From: Bacteroidales bacterium
GTDB taxonomy: Bacteria; Bacteroidota; Bacteroidia; Bacteroidales; FEN-979
Direction of reading: 5' to 3'
Assembly (NCBI GenBank): GCA_023231065.1
Contig: JALNWE010000047.1
Location: 1-24,164 of the forward strand
DNA: 24,164 nt
In this document: positions 14,875 to 22,561 of the stretch, piece by piece
How the letters are laid out: every line of letters starts with the position of its first letter
Numbering within the stretch: position 1 is the stretch's first letter
The notes under the pieces: generated by a model
Seen by the model: the letters and a program-made list of their open reading frames with translations, nothing else
Database searches by the model: none
Told to the model about the DNA's origin: nothing
Program-made: the position numbers and the translations under genes

Positions 14875-15900
14875 GTGAACATTATGTTACCAGGGGCTAA
14901 ATCTGCCATCACACTACCTCTGCTTTTCCTGATCGCCCTGCTATACCTGCCAACCGATTTGTTTGCTGGAAAACTACATGCAGCTGACAAATTTATTCTG
15001 GTAAAACCCATTGTGATCACAGCCTATTATCATCCGGCATCAAGTTCTCCGGATGGAATTGAGTCGATCACGATTCCTTTAAAACGGGTTGGCCATCTGT
15101 TCCTGATCGAGGCCCGGATTGATGATGTTGTCGGTAATTTTGTTTTTGATACAGGATCATCTAAATTAGTGCTCAATAAAACTTATTTCAGAAAATATAT
15201 TGCCGTTGACGAAGAGAATGGAGGTGGTATGACTGGCGCAACCGATGGGGTAGGAAGGACTTCGGTCAGATCGCTTGAGGTTTCCGGAATGAAATTTTCC
15301 AACCTGTCGGCCGATGTGACCTCGCTGGGACATATTGAAAACCGGCGTGGCGTTAAAATATTGGGATTGATGGGCTTAAGTTTGTTAAAGCAAATGGAAA
15401 TTGTCATAGATTTGAATCACAATGAGATACATCTATTCCGGTTGGATAAAAAAGGGAACAGGATGGGGGCTAAGGGAAACAGGCATTTTGATTTGGTCCA
15501 GGAGGTTGAAGAATTTCAAAATATTCTTTTGGTAAAAGCTGTGATTGGAGGGAAATCGCTTGACTTTTGTCTTGATTCAGGAGCAGAATCAAATGTTCTG
15601 AGCAGTTATTCTTCGAAGTCGGTTATGCGTACAGTGACAATAATAAAAAGATCAGATTTGGTCGGAGTCGCTTCCGGTCAGGCAGATGTTTTGTACGGTA
15701 TGATGAATGATTTTTCTTTGGGAGGGCGACGGTTCCCAACGATGAAAACAATTATTACCAGCATGGATAGGATGTCTAAATCCTATGGGAGGGTTATTGA
15801 CGGAATGCTTGGATATGATTTTTTCTGTCAGGGCGAAATTTGTATAAACCTTGTCAGGAATGAAATGGGAATCACTTTTTCTAAATCAACCGATAAATGA
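14875..15900 (+). CDS. Secreted two-lobed aspartic-protease-like protein
   Basis: 341 residues with a signal peptide (hydrophobic about 11-31). Two retropepsin-like halves follow, each with an aspartic active-site motif: FVFDTGSSKLVLN (Asp92) and FCLDSGAESNVLS (Asp234). Each half also has the later GLMGLSLL- or GMLGYDFF-type flap and hydrophobic-glycine strand (162-187 and 308-333). Two motifs in one chain resemble the internally duplicated bacterial aspartyl-protease families (PF13650-like), so it could fold as a pepsin-like pair without dimerising. Protease activity is inferred from the motifs. The start is GTG 14875 or ATG 14884; both keep the signal peptide. A TAATTTCG element at 14856-14863 is a one-mismatch promoter candidate. 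The stop overlaps the next start (ATGA), so the CBM48 protein is made with it. Confidence 0.85.
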   Translation: MNIMLPGAKSAITLPLLFLIALLYLPTDLFAGKLHAADKFILVKPIVITAYYHPASSSPDGIESITIPLKRVGHLFLIEARIDDVVGNFVFDTGSSKLVLNKTYFRKYIAVDEENGGGMTGATDGVGRTSVRSLEVSGMKFSNLSADVTSLGHIENRRGVKILGLMGLSLLKQMEIVIDLNHNEIHLFRLDKKGNRMGAKGNRHFDLVQEVEEFQNILLVKAVIGGKSLDFCLDSGAESNVLSSYSSKSVMRTVTIIKRSDLVGVASGQADVLYGMMNDFSLGGRRFPTMKTIITSMDRMSKSYGRVIDGMLGYDFFCQGEICINLVRNEMGITFSKSTDK

Positions 15901-17354
15901 TAGGGATGAAATGCTTTAGATATATCGGGTATGTTTTCATGTTGCTGGTCTTACCGGCGATCACTGTCGTAGGGCAAATCAACCCTAAAGATGCTTGCCG
16001 TATCGAGGATGGGAGGTTGGTTTTCAGGTTGGATCTTCTTTGGAGTTCATCTCAGAAAAGGGAATTTGTGCAGCTTTTTGACCTGGATAGTACAGTCATG
16101 GCTGGAGTTTATGCCGGGAAGACGGAAATTGTCTCAAAAGGAATCGTTTGGAAAACAAAGAAGTTGACGATACGGATCGTTGAGTTGTCGAAGTCCTTAT
16201 CCTCCACACCTGAGAATTCGCCACTTCCGGGAGATGTCGTCATGGTTGATGACGAACAGGCAGGCTATATGATTGAAGCCCAACGTGAATCATCTCCGTA
16301 TGGTGTAAATAAATTCACCCGTTACAGTGTATTCCAGTATATCGATGGTTGCGCCCGGTTTTATTTACCGGGGCATACGGATGTAAACCAGGTATATATT
16401 TCAGGAACATTCAACCGATGGAGTACAATCCAGATGCCCATGCAGCGTTCTGATTCAGGATGGACTATCCGGCTGAAGCTGAAACCCGGGAAGTATCTGT
16501 ATAAATATATTCTTGATGGCAATTGGACATCTGATCCATTCAACCGTTTATGGGGCCGCGATGGTTACATCGAGGATAATTCGGTCGTGTATTGCTATAA
16601 TTATTTCTTCACTTTAAAAGGGAAAACCGACGCGAAAGCTGTTTATGTGACAGGCAGTTTCAACCAGTGGAACAGGAAGGAACTGAAAATGTTTAAAACC
16701 CGCTATGGATGGGCATTACCGCTTTATCTAAGGGAAGGCACCCATGCTTACAAATTTATTGTTGATGGGGAGTATATTCCCGATCCTGGAAACAAAGTGG
16801 TAAGACAGGATGGATCAGGTAATTATAATTCTATCATTGGAATTGGAGAGCCGATATTTTTCACGCTGAAAGGATATAAAAATGCCTCAAAAGTTATTGT
16901 ATCCGGAAATTTCAATGCCTGGAATCAGTTGGAATTGAGCATGAACAGGACTCCCGAAGGATGGCGGCTGCCATATGTACTGGCTCCGGGCAATTATGAG
17001 TACAAGTTCATTGTTGATGGGAAATGGATGACTGATCCTGGCAATCCTTTCAAGACCGGGCATGGGGAGATTGAAAATTCGATTCTGGTCGTCCAACCCA
17101 ACTATACCTTTAAACTGGACCAATCAACGGATGCAAAATCAGTAATTGTAAGCGGTAGCTTCAACGGATGGAACAAAAGCGGATATAAAATGGCCATCGT
17201 AAACCATCAATGGACCTTCCCGGTTCGGCTGAAACCGGGAAAATATACTTACAAATTTGTTGTTGACAATAAATGGATCCTGGATCCCGGGAATGATTTA
17301 TGGGAAGAAAATGAATATGGAACCGGAAATTCCGTTCTTTGGATTGAGCCCTGA
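15897..17354 (+). CDS. Secreted protein with four CBM48/AMPK-type glycan-binding modules
   Basis: 485 residues with a signal peptide (about 5-26) and a variable N-terminal region to about 150. Four E-set/CBM48-type modules follow (about 154-233, 237-316, 320-398, 402-484). Each carries a [ST]G-x-FN-x-W motif (169, 252, 336, 419; spacing 83, 84, 83) and a YKFIVDG-x-W-x-x-DPGN motif. The two Trp positions match those of the AMPK beta glycogen-binding domain that contact glucan. Module 2 has Tyr293 in place of the second Trp, and module 4 has Asn for Gly in DG. No enzyme domain is attached, so it is probably a starch- or glycogen-type glycan binder or a scaffold. It may start at ATG 15897, overlapping the protease stop, or at ATG 15906. 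Confidence 0.88.
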   Translation: MIGMKCFRYIGYVFMLLVLPAITVVGQINPKDACRIEDGRLVFRLDLLWSSSQKREFVQLFDLDSTVMAGVYAGKTEIVSKGIVWKTKKLTIRIVELSKSLSSTPENSPLPGDVVMVDDEQAGYMIEAQRESSPYGVNKFTRYSVFQYIDGCARFYLPGHTDVNQVYISGTFNRWSTIQMPMQRSDSGWTIRLKLKPGKYLYKYILDGNWTSDPFNRLWGRDGYIEDNSVVYCYNYFFTLKGKTDAKAVYVTGSFNQWNRKELKMFKTRYGWALPLYLREGTHAYKFIVDGEYIPDPGNKVVRQDGSGNYNSIIGIGEPIFFTLKGYKNASKVIVSGNFNAWNQLELSMNRTPEGWRLPYVLAPGNYEYKFIVDGKWMTDPGNPFKTGHGEIENSILVVQPNYTFKLDQSTDAKSVIVSGSFNGWNKSGYKMAIVNHQWTFPVRLKPGKYTYKFVVDNKWILDPGNDLWEENEYGTGNSVLWIEP

Positions 17355-17398
17355 AATACTCTTCAAAAGATGCTCCCCTGAAACGAACTTTTGCCCGG

Positions 17399-19852
17399 TT
17401 AGCTTCGATCTTGTTTTTTTTTCTTAAAGTAGAGTGCATCCAGGTAGTAAAGGATTCGGATAGAAAAACTGTTGGAAGCCGGTGATCTCATGGTATCCTT
17501 GAAATCATGGAAATAGTCATTTTCAATGTCGTTATCCGACGAATTAATGGCATTTTTCCACATCAGGGATATCTGACTGCCCGGTGCAAAATTCCATATA
17601 TAACTAAAATCCAGATTAAACAAGTTATAATTTACATCCTGATCCCCGGGGTAGGGGCATGGATTGAGGCCCCCATCCTGCTGAAGCTCATAAAAGGAAT
17701 AGTAAGGCGCCCTGATCCAATAATGACGGGTCCTGACGTCGATACTCATGGCGCTGGTTATCATGAAACTGGCTTCCAGTACATTGATCACGGTGTACCG
17801 GTCACGCCGCCCAAAGAGGATGACTGTATTTCCACCGGCATTTGTTGAATCCATGACATAACCTACATCATTCATCAGCTTTTCATAATAGAAGTTGTAA
17901 GTCATGAAAATCCGGTCGGTAATCCTGTATCGAGGGTCAATGGAAAAACCATATCCTGATGATTTATAGGCAGGAGAGACATAACCTTTGGCAGAAAAGT
18001 CTATCGCGAATTTTTTCCGGTAATCGGTGGATATCCATATTCCAAGGTTCCCGTAGGCTGGTGATATGAACATCCATCCATCAACCCGCGGTTCATAATA
18101 ATCATGGGACGCGATGGGTTGTATCTCCGTATTGGCGCCCATTGTCAGATATTTTGGCGTAGTGGTGTTGCTTTCAGCGTTGAACCGCAAAGAAGTAAAT
18201 TTTAATCCATCATAGAGGCAATTGTATTCGATCTGTGCATAATTATACCAGTTTAAAACTTTCCAGAAAGGCACATACCGGTTATATTCAACAGAGACCT
18301 TGTTGTTGAACCTATTATTGACCAAATTAAATCCCATATCGTTGGGATCATACTGATCCGTTTCAAGGATCTGCTGAACATTAAAAAGGAAATTCCCTGA
18401 AATTTTTCCAAAGCCCAGTGAATAATGATATCCGAAATCAGGGGAATCATGGCTGTAATACTTTTGGCTGACAAATCCATCGCCTGAAAAGGCATAAGTA
18501 TATTTTTTATTGGCGAATTTAAAGGACGTTCCGGTCACATTGGCGGTATATCCATCGGTAGGCATGAAGTAATTGGTGTTCAGGATATCAAAATAGGAAT
18601 TATTTTTAAGGTTCTGATCAAGGACAATCATATTGTAATTGGTGAACCCCTGTGTAAGGAAACGTCGGCTTTCACCGGTTATCGTATCTGTTATGGTAGC
18701 CCAGGTATTACCGGAAATTGCGTTAAAAAAACCAATTCCCAGGCCACCGGTAGTCCTTCCAGAGATCTTGGAGGCATTTAGTAATTTGGTTTGAATGGGG
18801 TTGTCAGACACTTTTTCATTTTCATTCAGTGCATCATATACTTTATCGTAACCCTTGGGCTGATTTCCAATCCGGCGCGAATAAAAGATCCCTCCTTTGT
18901 CGAAAAGCTCCGTACCTTCAGTAAAAAACTGGCGACGCTCGTCATAACGGATCTCAAAAGGAGAGAAATTATAGACTTTATCATCCGATCTTACCTGGCC
19001 GAAATCAGGTATGAGGGTCATATCGAGGGTGAAACTTTGATCGATCCCGTATTTCAGATCCGCTCCGTAATTATAGGATAGCTGGTAAGAGCCATCACCG
19101 GGACTGTTTTCGAGGTAGCCTGATAAATAAGGCATCAGCGATAAACGGAGGGGTGGTTTAACATTCCTTATCCCTTGCAGCAATCCACACTGATTGGTGT
19201 ACCCCGATACTTTGGAGTCAACCAGGTTCCATGTGTCTATTTCACGGAACCGCCGGATACTGCGCTGGCAGTTAAGTCCCCATTCCTGTGCTGGTTTTGT
19301 AGGAAATCGAATGGCAGAATAGGGGATTTTCATCTCCGCAACCCATCCCTGTTTATTTTTCCGGGCTTTACTTTGCCAAACTGCATCCCAAGAGAAGTCA
19401 TCATCACCGCCATTCGATTCGCTCCCTGGAATTTTAAAATCAGCCTGAACATCTGAAACATAAACTAAAAAGCAAAAAGCATTGATCCCGTCATTGAAAG
19501 GGCTGACAGCCAGGATGAAATAATCCGCGTTAAGCGATTCTGAATCCCTGAGCCCCAACTGGGCAGGAATGCTATCAGGATGAGGGTCATACATTTGAGC
19601 CCCGACATACAATCCAGAATTATCATAGATAAAACGGACAGTGGAATTAAAGATAGCAGGTTTCCCGTTATAGGGCATTCGTTGAATAAAATCGGTTGCC
19701 ACGGGCGCTGTTTGCCAGGCGGCCTCGTCGAGGATACCGTCAATTTTGATGGGATCTGGGACAAAAACAGCATCAATTGTTTTTTTGACTGGTTGAGCCA
19801 ATACCCATATTCCGGAAAGAAGAAATAAAATGAGAATGTGCGCTTTTTTCAT
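17399..19852 (-). CDS. DUF5916 outer-membrane protein with N-terminal CBM9-like domain
   Basis: 817 residues. A signal peptide (1-19, ending VLAQ) leads into a CBM9-like sandwich (about 25-240) with the IDGILDEAAWQTA opening and VRFIYDNSGLYVGAQMYD strand. The rest (about 250-817) is aromatic-rich with repeated amphipathic strands such as FDLDMTLIPDFGQV-like and RRQFFTEGTELFDKGG, ending in YYLDALYFKKK. This is the usual plan of DUF5916 proteins in Bacteroidota, thought to be beta-barrels in the outer membrane. Their substrate is unknown. It is convergent with the CBM48 gene across 44 bp. A weak promoter may lie at 19891-19921. Confidence 0.88.
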   Translation of the reverse strand: MKKAHILILFLLSGIWVLAQPVKKTIDAVFVPDPIKIDGILDEAAWQTAPVATDFIQRMPYNGKPAIFNSTVRFIYDNSGLYVGAQMYDPHPDSIPAQLGLRDSESLNADYFILAVSPFNDGINAFCFLVYVSDVQADFKIPGSESNGGDDDFSWDAVWQSKARKNKQGWVAEMKIPYSAIRFPTKPAQEWGLNCQRSIRRFREIDTWNLVDSKVSGYTNQCGLLQGIRNVKPPLRLSLMPYLSGYLENSPGDGSYQLSYNYGADLKYGIDQSFTLDMTLIPDFGQVRSDDKVYNFSPFEIRYDERRQFFTEGTELFDKGGIFYSRRIGNQPKGYDKVYDALNENEKVSDNPIQTKLLNASKISGRTTGGLGIGFFNAISGNTWATITDTITGESRRFLTQGFTNYNMIVLDQNLKNNSYFDILNTNYFMPTDGYTANVTGTSFKFANKKYTYAFSGDGFVSQKYYSHDSPDFGYHYSLGFGKISGNFLFNVQQILETDQYDPNDMGFNLVNNRFNNKVSVEYNRYVPFWKVLNWYNYAQIEYNCLYDGLKFTSLRFNAESNTTTPKYLTMGANTEIQPIASHDYYEPRVDGWMFISPAYGNLGIWISTDYRKKFAIDFSAKGYVSPAYKSSGYGFSIDPRYRITDRIFMTYNFYYEKLMNDVGYVMDSTNAGGNTVILFGRRDRYTVINVLEASFMITSAMSIDVRTRHYWIRAPYYSFYELQQDGGLNPCPYPGDQDVNYNLFNLDFSYIWNFAPGSQISLMWKNAINSSDNDIENDYFHDFKDTMRSPASNSFSIRILYYLDALYFKKKKQDRS

Positions 19853-19890
19853 GTTTCAAAAGACGCATAAAAATAACCGGAGTTACGATA

Positions 19891-19921
19891 AAAACATACA
19901 ATTATTCGATGAAAAACTCAA
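19891..19921 (-). promoter_or_regulatory. Possible promoter of the DUF5916 gene
   Basis: On the minus strand TTG (19921-19919) is followed 20 bases later by TATGTTTT (19898-19891), one mismatch from TAnnTTTG. It is about 39 bases before the ATG and overlaps the last base region of the macro-domain gene. Confidence 0.35.
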
Positions 19922-19922
19922 T

Positions 19923-20441
19923 TTACTTGATATCCTCAGATAGCAATTTTTTATAGATGGAGAAGTTTTCATCATCATAGCAAACGAACAGGACTTTCTC
20001 GGGAATGTCATTATTTCCGAGATATTCTTTAACTTCCCGGATAGCAATTTCAGCAGCCAGTTCTTTCGGAAAATGGTAAACCCCGGTTGAAATATTCGGA
20101 AAAGCAATGGTTTTGCAATCATATCCGGTTGCCTGTGCAAGGCTGTTGTGGTAGCAACCGGCCAATAATTCCGCTTCCTGCCGGTTCCCGGATCCCCAGA
20201 CAGGTCCAACGGTATGAATGACAAATTTTGCCGGTAGTTTATATCCACGCGTTATCCTGGCTTCGCCGGTCTTACACCCGCCCAATAAACGACAAACTTC
20301 AAGTAAGCCAGGACCGGCAGCCCTGTGAATGGCGCCATCAACGCCACCTCCACCCAGAAGAGAGGGATTTGCGGCATTGACAATGGCATCAGTTGAAATC
20401 TTTGTAATATCTCCCTTGATTAATTCAATTCGTGTTTCCAT
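19923..20441 (-). CDS. Macro-domain protein, YmdB-like
   Basis: 172 residues, the size of single-domain bacterial macro proteins that bind ADP-ribose and remove acetyl or ADP-ribosyl groups (for example O-acetyl-ADP-ribose deacetylase YmdB). Visible ligand motifs are KGDIT (9-13), VNAANPSLLGGGGVDGAIHRAAG (21-43, with Asn25 and Asp35 as active-site positions), GPVW (79-82) and NISTGVYHFP (116-125). The start at ATG 20441 lies 22 bases inside the end of the upstream phosphatase gene, so expression is linked to it. It is the last gene of a three-gene run. The substrate is not known from sequence. Confidence 0.92.
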   Translation of the reverse strand: METRIELIKGDITKISTDAIVNAANPSLLGGGGVDGAIHRAAGPGLLEVCRLLGGCKTGEARITRGYKLPAKFVIHTVGPVWGSGNRQEAELLAGCYHNSLAQATGYDCKTIAFPNISTGVYHFPKELAAEIAIREVKEYLGNNDIPEKVLFVCYDDENFSIYKKLLSEDIK

Positions 20442-21217
20442 GTGTCGAATAGTTTCAAAAAGTCGTGATAAATCAGTTGATTTGTAGCCAGGATTTGTTT
20501 TCCAAAGATATAATTTTCCTGTCCATGAAAATCACTTACATGACCACCCGCGTTTTTTACCAGTAACCCGCCCGCAGCTACATCCCATGGACTCAGTCCA
20601 TATTCATAAAAGCCGTCAAATCTACCGCAGGCTGTCCACGCCAGGTCGGCCGCTGCAGAACCCAGGCGCCTCAGTCCCCTGCTGTTCTGCAAAAGATGCC
20701 GGAATATTGCCAGGTAATCATCCAGCGCGCTGTAATCATAGTATGGAAACCCTGTTGCAAACAGAGATTCACTGATCACGGGCGTTTCCGAAACATGTAT
20801 CGTTTTATTGTTCAGGAAAGCAGAGGCCGATTTCCAGGTATAGAAGTATTCCTGTAAATCGTTTTCAAAGATAACCCCAAGCGCTGTTTCGCGACCATGC
20901 ATAAGACCGATGCTGATACAATACAGTGGTACTCCATGGATGAAATTGGTGGTGCCATCCAGCGGATCTACAACCCAGGTGTATTCCGAAGGGGTCAACG
21001 CCGGGTTTTCCTCGGCGATAAAACCACTTCCCGGTAGCATTTTTGACAGGGCTTCAACAATACGGATTTCCGATTCCTTGTCCACATAAGTCACATAGTT
21101 ATGGAGACCCTTGCTTTGTATATCCGTTGTTTTTAATTTCAGGATTTCCTGATGTTGGAATGAGGCGACATCCCTGGCCAGATCACATACCTGGTATGTT
21201 AGTTTTTCTAGGTTCAT
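20420..21217 (-). CDS. Inositol-monophosphatase-family phosphatase
   Basis: 265 residues, full length. Mg-binding motifs are GSGFIAEE (63-70, Glu69/Glu70), the WVVDPLDGTTNFIHG block (81-95, Asp84 and Asp87) and SPWDVAAGGLLVKNAGG (208-224, Asp211). The family hydrolyses inositol monophosphates, and some members act on other sugar phosphates or 3'-phosphoadenosine phosphate; the wider family also includes CysQ, so substrate is uncertain. Start ATG 21217 overlaps the mtaB stop by 4 bases (ATGA), and its end overlaps the macro-domain gene. Confidence 0.93.
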   Translation of the reverse strand: MNLEKLTYQVCDLARDVASFQHQEILKLKTTDIQSKGLHNYVTYVDKESEIRIVEALSKMLPGSGFIAEENPALTPSEYTWVVDPLDGTTNFIHGVPLYCISIGLMHGRETALGVIFENDLQEYFYTWKSASAFLNNKTIHVSETPVISESLFATGFPYYDYSALDDYLAIFRHLLQNSRGLRRLGSAAADLAWTACGRFDGFYEYGLSPWDVAAGGLLVKNAGGHVSDFHGQENYIFGKQILATNQLIYHDFLKLFDTWKHELN

Positions 21218-22500
21218 CTTGTTATCGTTTTTAATTCATCAATATAACAGCCATCAGGATCCGGATTTAACAGCAATACGGGTTGTATCGTATTTACCAG
21301 GGCGGGATTATACCGCGTTTTTACCCTGATATAATTTTCAGAAAATCCATGCATATATCCATCTGTATGGTCTGATTCAAAAAGGACATTTACCTGGCGA
21401 CCCTGATTCTGCAGGTAGAAGATTTGTTTTTTATTACAGGAAAGGGCATGCAGTTTTTCACTTCGTTGTTTCCTGATTTTTTCAGGGATCATTTCAGCCA
21501 TTTTCGCCGCAACTGTATTATCTCTTTTTGAATAAGTGAATACATGGAGATATGAAATATCCAGATGTTGTATAAAATTCAAGGTTTCGTCAAAATCATC
21601 CTCGGTTTCGCCCGGGAAGCCGACAATGACATCGGCTGCAATACATGCAAATGGCATCAGTGATTTTATTTTCCGTATACTGTTCTGATATAATTCGCAG
21701 TCGTACTTACGATGCATGGCTTTTAAAATCTTATTGCAGCCAGATTGAAGAGGAATATGAAAATGCGGTAAAAATTTCCCTGAACCTGCGACAAATTCTA
21801 TGATTTCATCCCGTAGAAGGTCCGGTTCGATCGAAGAGATCCGGATCCGGTCAATTCCATTGACTTTATCCAGTTCTTTGATAAGACCGAAAAATGATTC
21901 ACCCCCTTGCTTTCCAAAATCACCAATGTTAACGCCTGTCAATACAATTTCATGGACACCATGCCGGGCAATTTCACCGGCGTTTTTAAGTACATTCCCG
22001 ATGGTATCGCTTCGGCTGCGGCCACGGGCAAAAGGGATAGTGCAGTATGTACAAAAATAATCACATCCATCCTGAATTTTAAGGAAAGAGCGCGTTCTGT
22101 CGCCCCAGGAATAAGAGGGGATAAATTCTTCTTTTATTTCAAAGTGGGAAGGGCGCCCAAGGTTTTCCAGCTCTTCCAGCAAATGAAATTTGGCAGTATG
22201 TCCCAATACAAGGTCAACACCTTCCATTTGCCGTAATTCTTCCGGCTTTAATTCAGGAAAACAACCGATTACAGCGATCTTTGCTTCGGGATTTTGTTTG
22301 TGGGCTTGCCGGATGGCAGCCCTGCATTTCTTTTCAGCAACCGCGGTCACAACACAGGTACTGATCACATAAATGTCGGACGACTGGTGAAAATCCCGTA
22401 GTTCATACCCCTTATCCAGAAATTGTCTGGATAAGTAAGATTCCTCTGCAAAGTTAACCTTACATCCAAAGTGATGGAACGCGATTGTCCTTGAATTCAT
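21214..22500 (-). CDS. mtaB: tRNA t6A37 methylthiotransferase MtaB
   Basis: A radical-SAM enzyme that adds a methylthio group to N6-threonylcarbamoyl-adenosine 37 of tRNAs, giving ms2t6A. The 428-residue protein has the N-terminal MTTase domain with Cys13, Cys49 and Cys80 holding one [4Fe-4S] cluster (the FGCKVNF and STCVVT motifs favour MtaB over MiaB or RimO). The radical-SAM triad Cys146, Cys150 and Cys153 lies in GCDYFCTYCTIPFARGRSRS. PLQSGCNKILKAMHRKYD and DVIVGFPGETEDDF follow, and a short TRAM-like end. ATG 22500 (MNSRTIAFHHFGCKVNF) is chosen; a longer frame upstream runs antisense into copA and is not real. First gene of the operon with the phosphatase and macro-domain genes. Confidence 0.93.
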   Translation of the reverse strand: MNSRTIAFHHFGCKVNFAEESYLSRQFLDKGYELRDFHQSSDIYVISTCVVTAVAEKKCRAAIRQAHKQNPEAKIAVIGCFPELKPEELRQMEGVDLVLGHTAKFHLLEELENLGRPSHFEIKEEFIPSYSWGDRTRSFLKIQDGCDYFCTYCTIPFARGRSRSDTIGNVLKNAGEIARHGVHEIVLTGVNIGDFGKQGGESFFGLIKELDKVNGIDRIRISSIEPDLLRDEIIEFVAGSGKFLPHFHIPLQSGCNKILKAMHRKYDCELYQNSIRKIKSLMPFACIAADVIVGFPGETEDDFDETLNFIQHLDISYLHVFTYSKRDNTVAAKMAEMIPEKIRKQRSEKLHALSCNKKQIFYLQNQGRQVNVLFESDHTDGYMHGFSENYIRVKTRYNPALVNTIQPVLLLNPDPDGCYIDELKTITR

Positions 22501-22561
22501 TCTGCGAAGGTACAAATTAAGTAAAAAAGTTGTATTTTCACAGGCACATATAACCATTCTG

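Noticed and set aside
17355..17398. Terminator between the convergent CBM48 and DUF5916 genes
   Set aside because: No convincing stem was found in the 44-bp gap.
22533..22540. TATTTTCA as promoter -7 element of copA
   Set aside because: Two positions differ from TAnnTTTG and no clear upstream element is present, so support is too weak.
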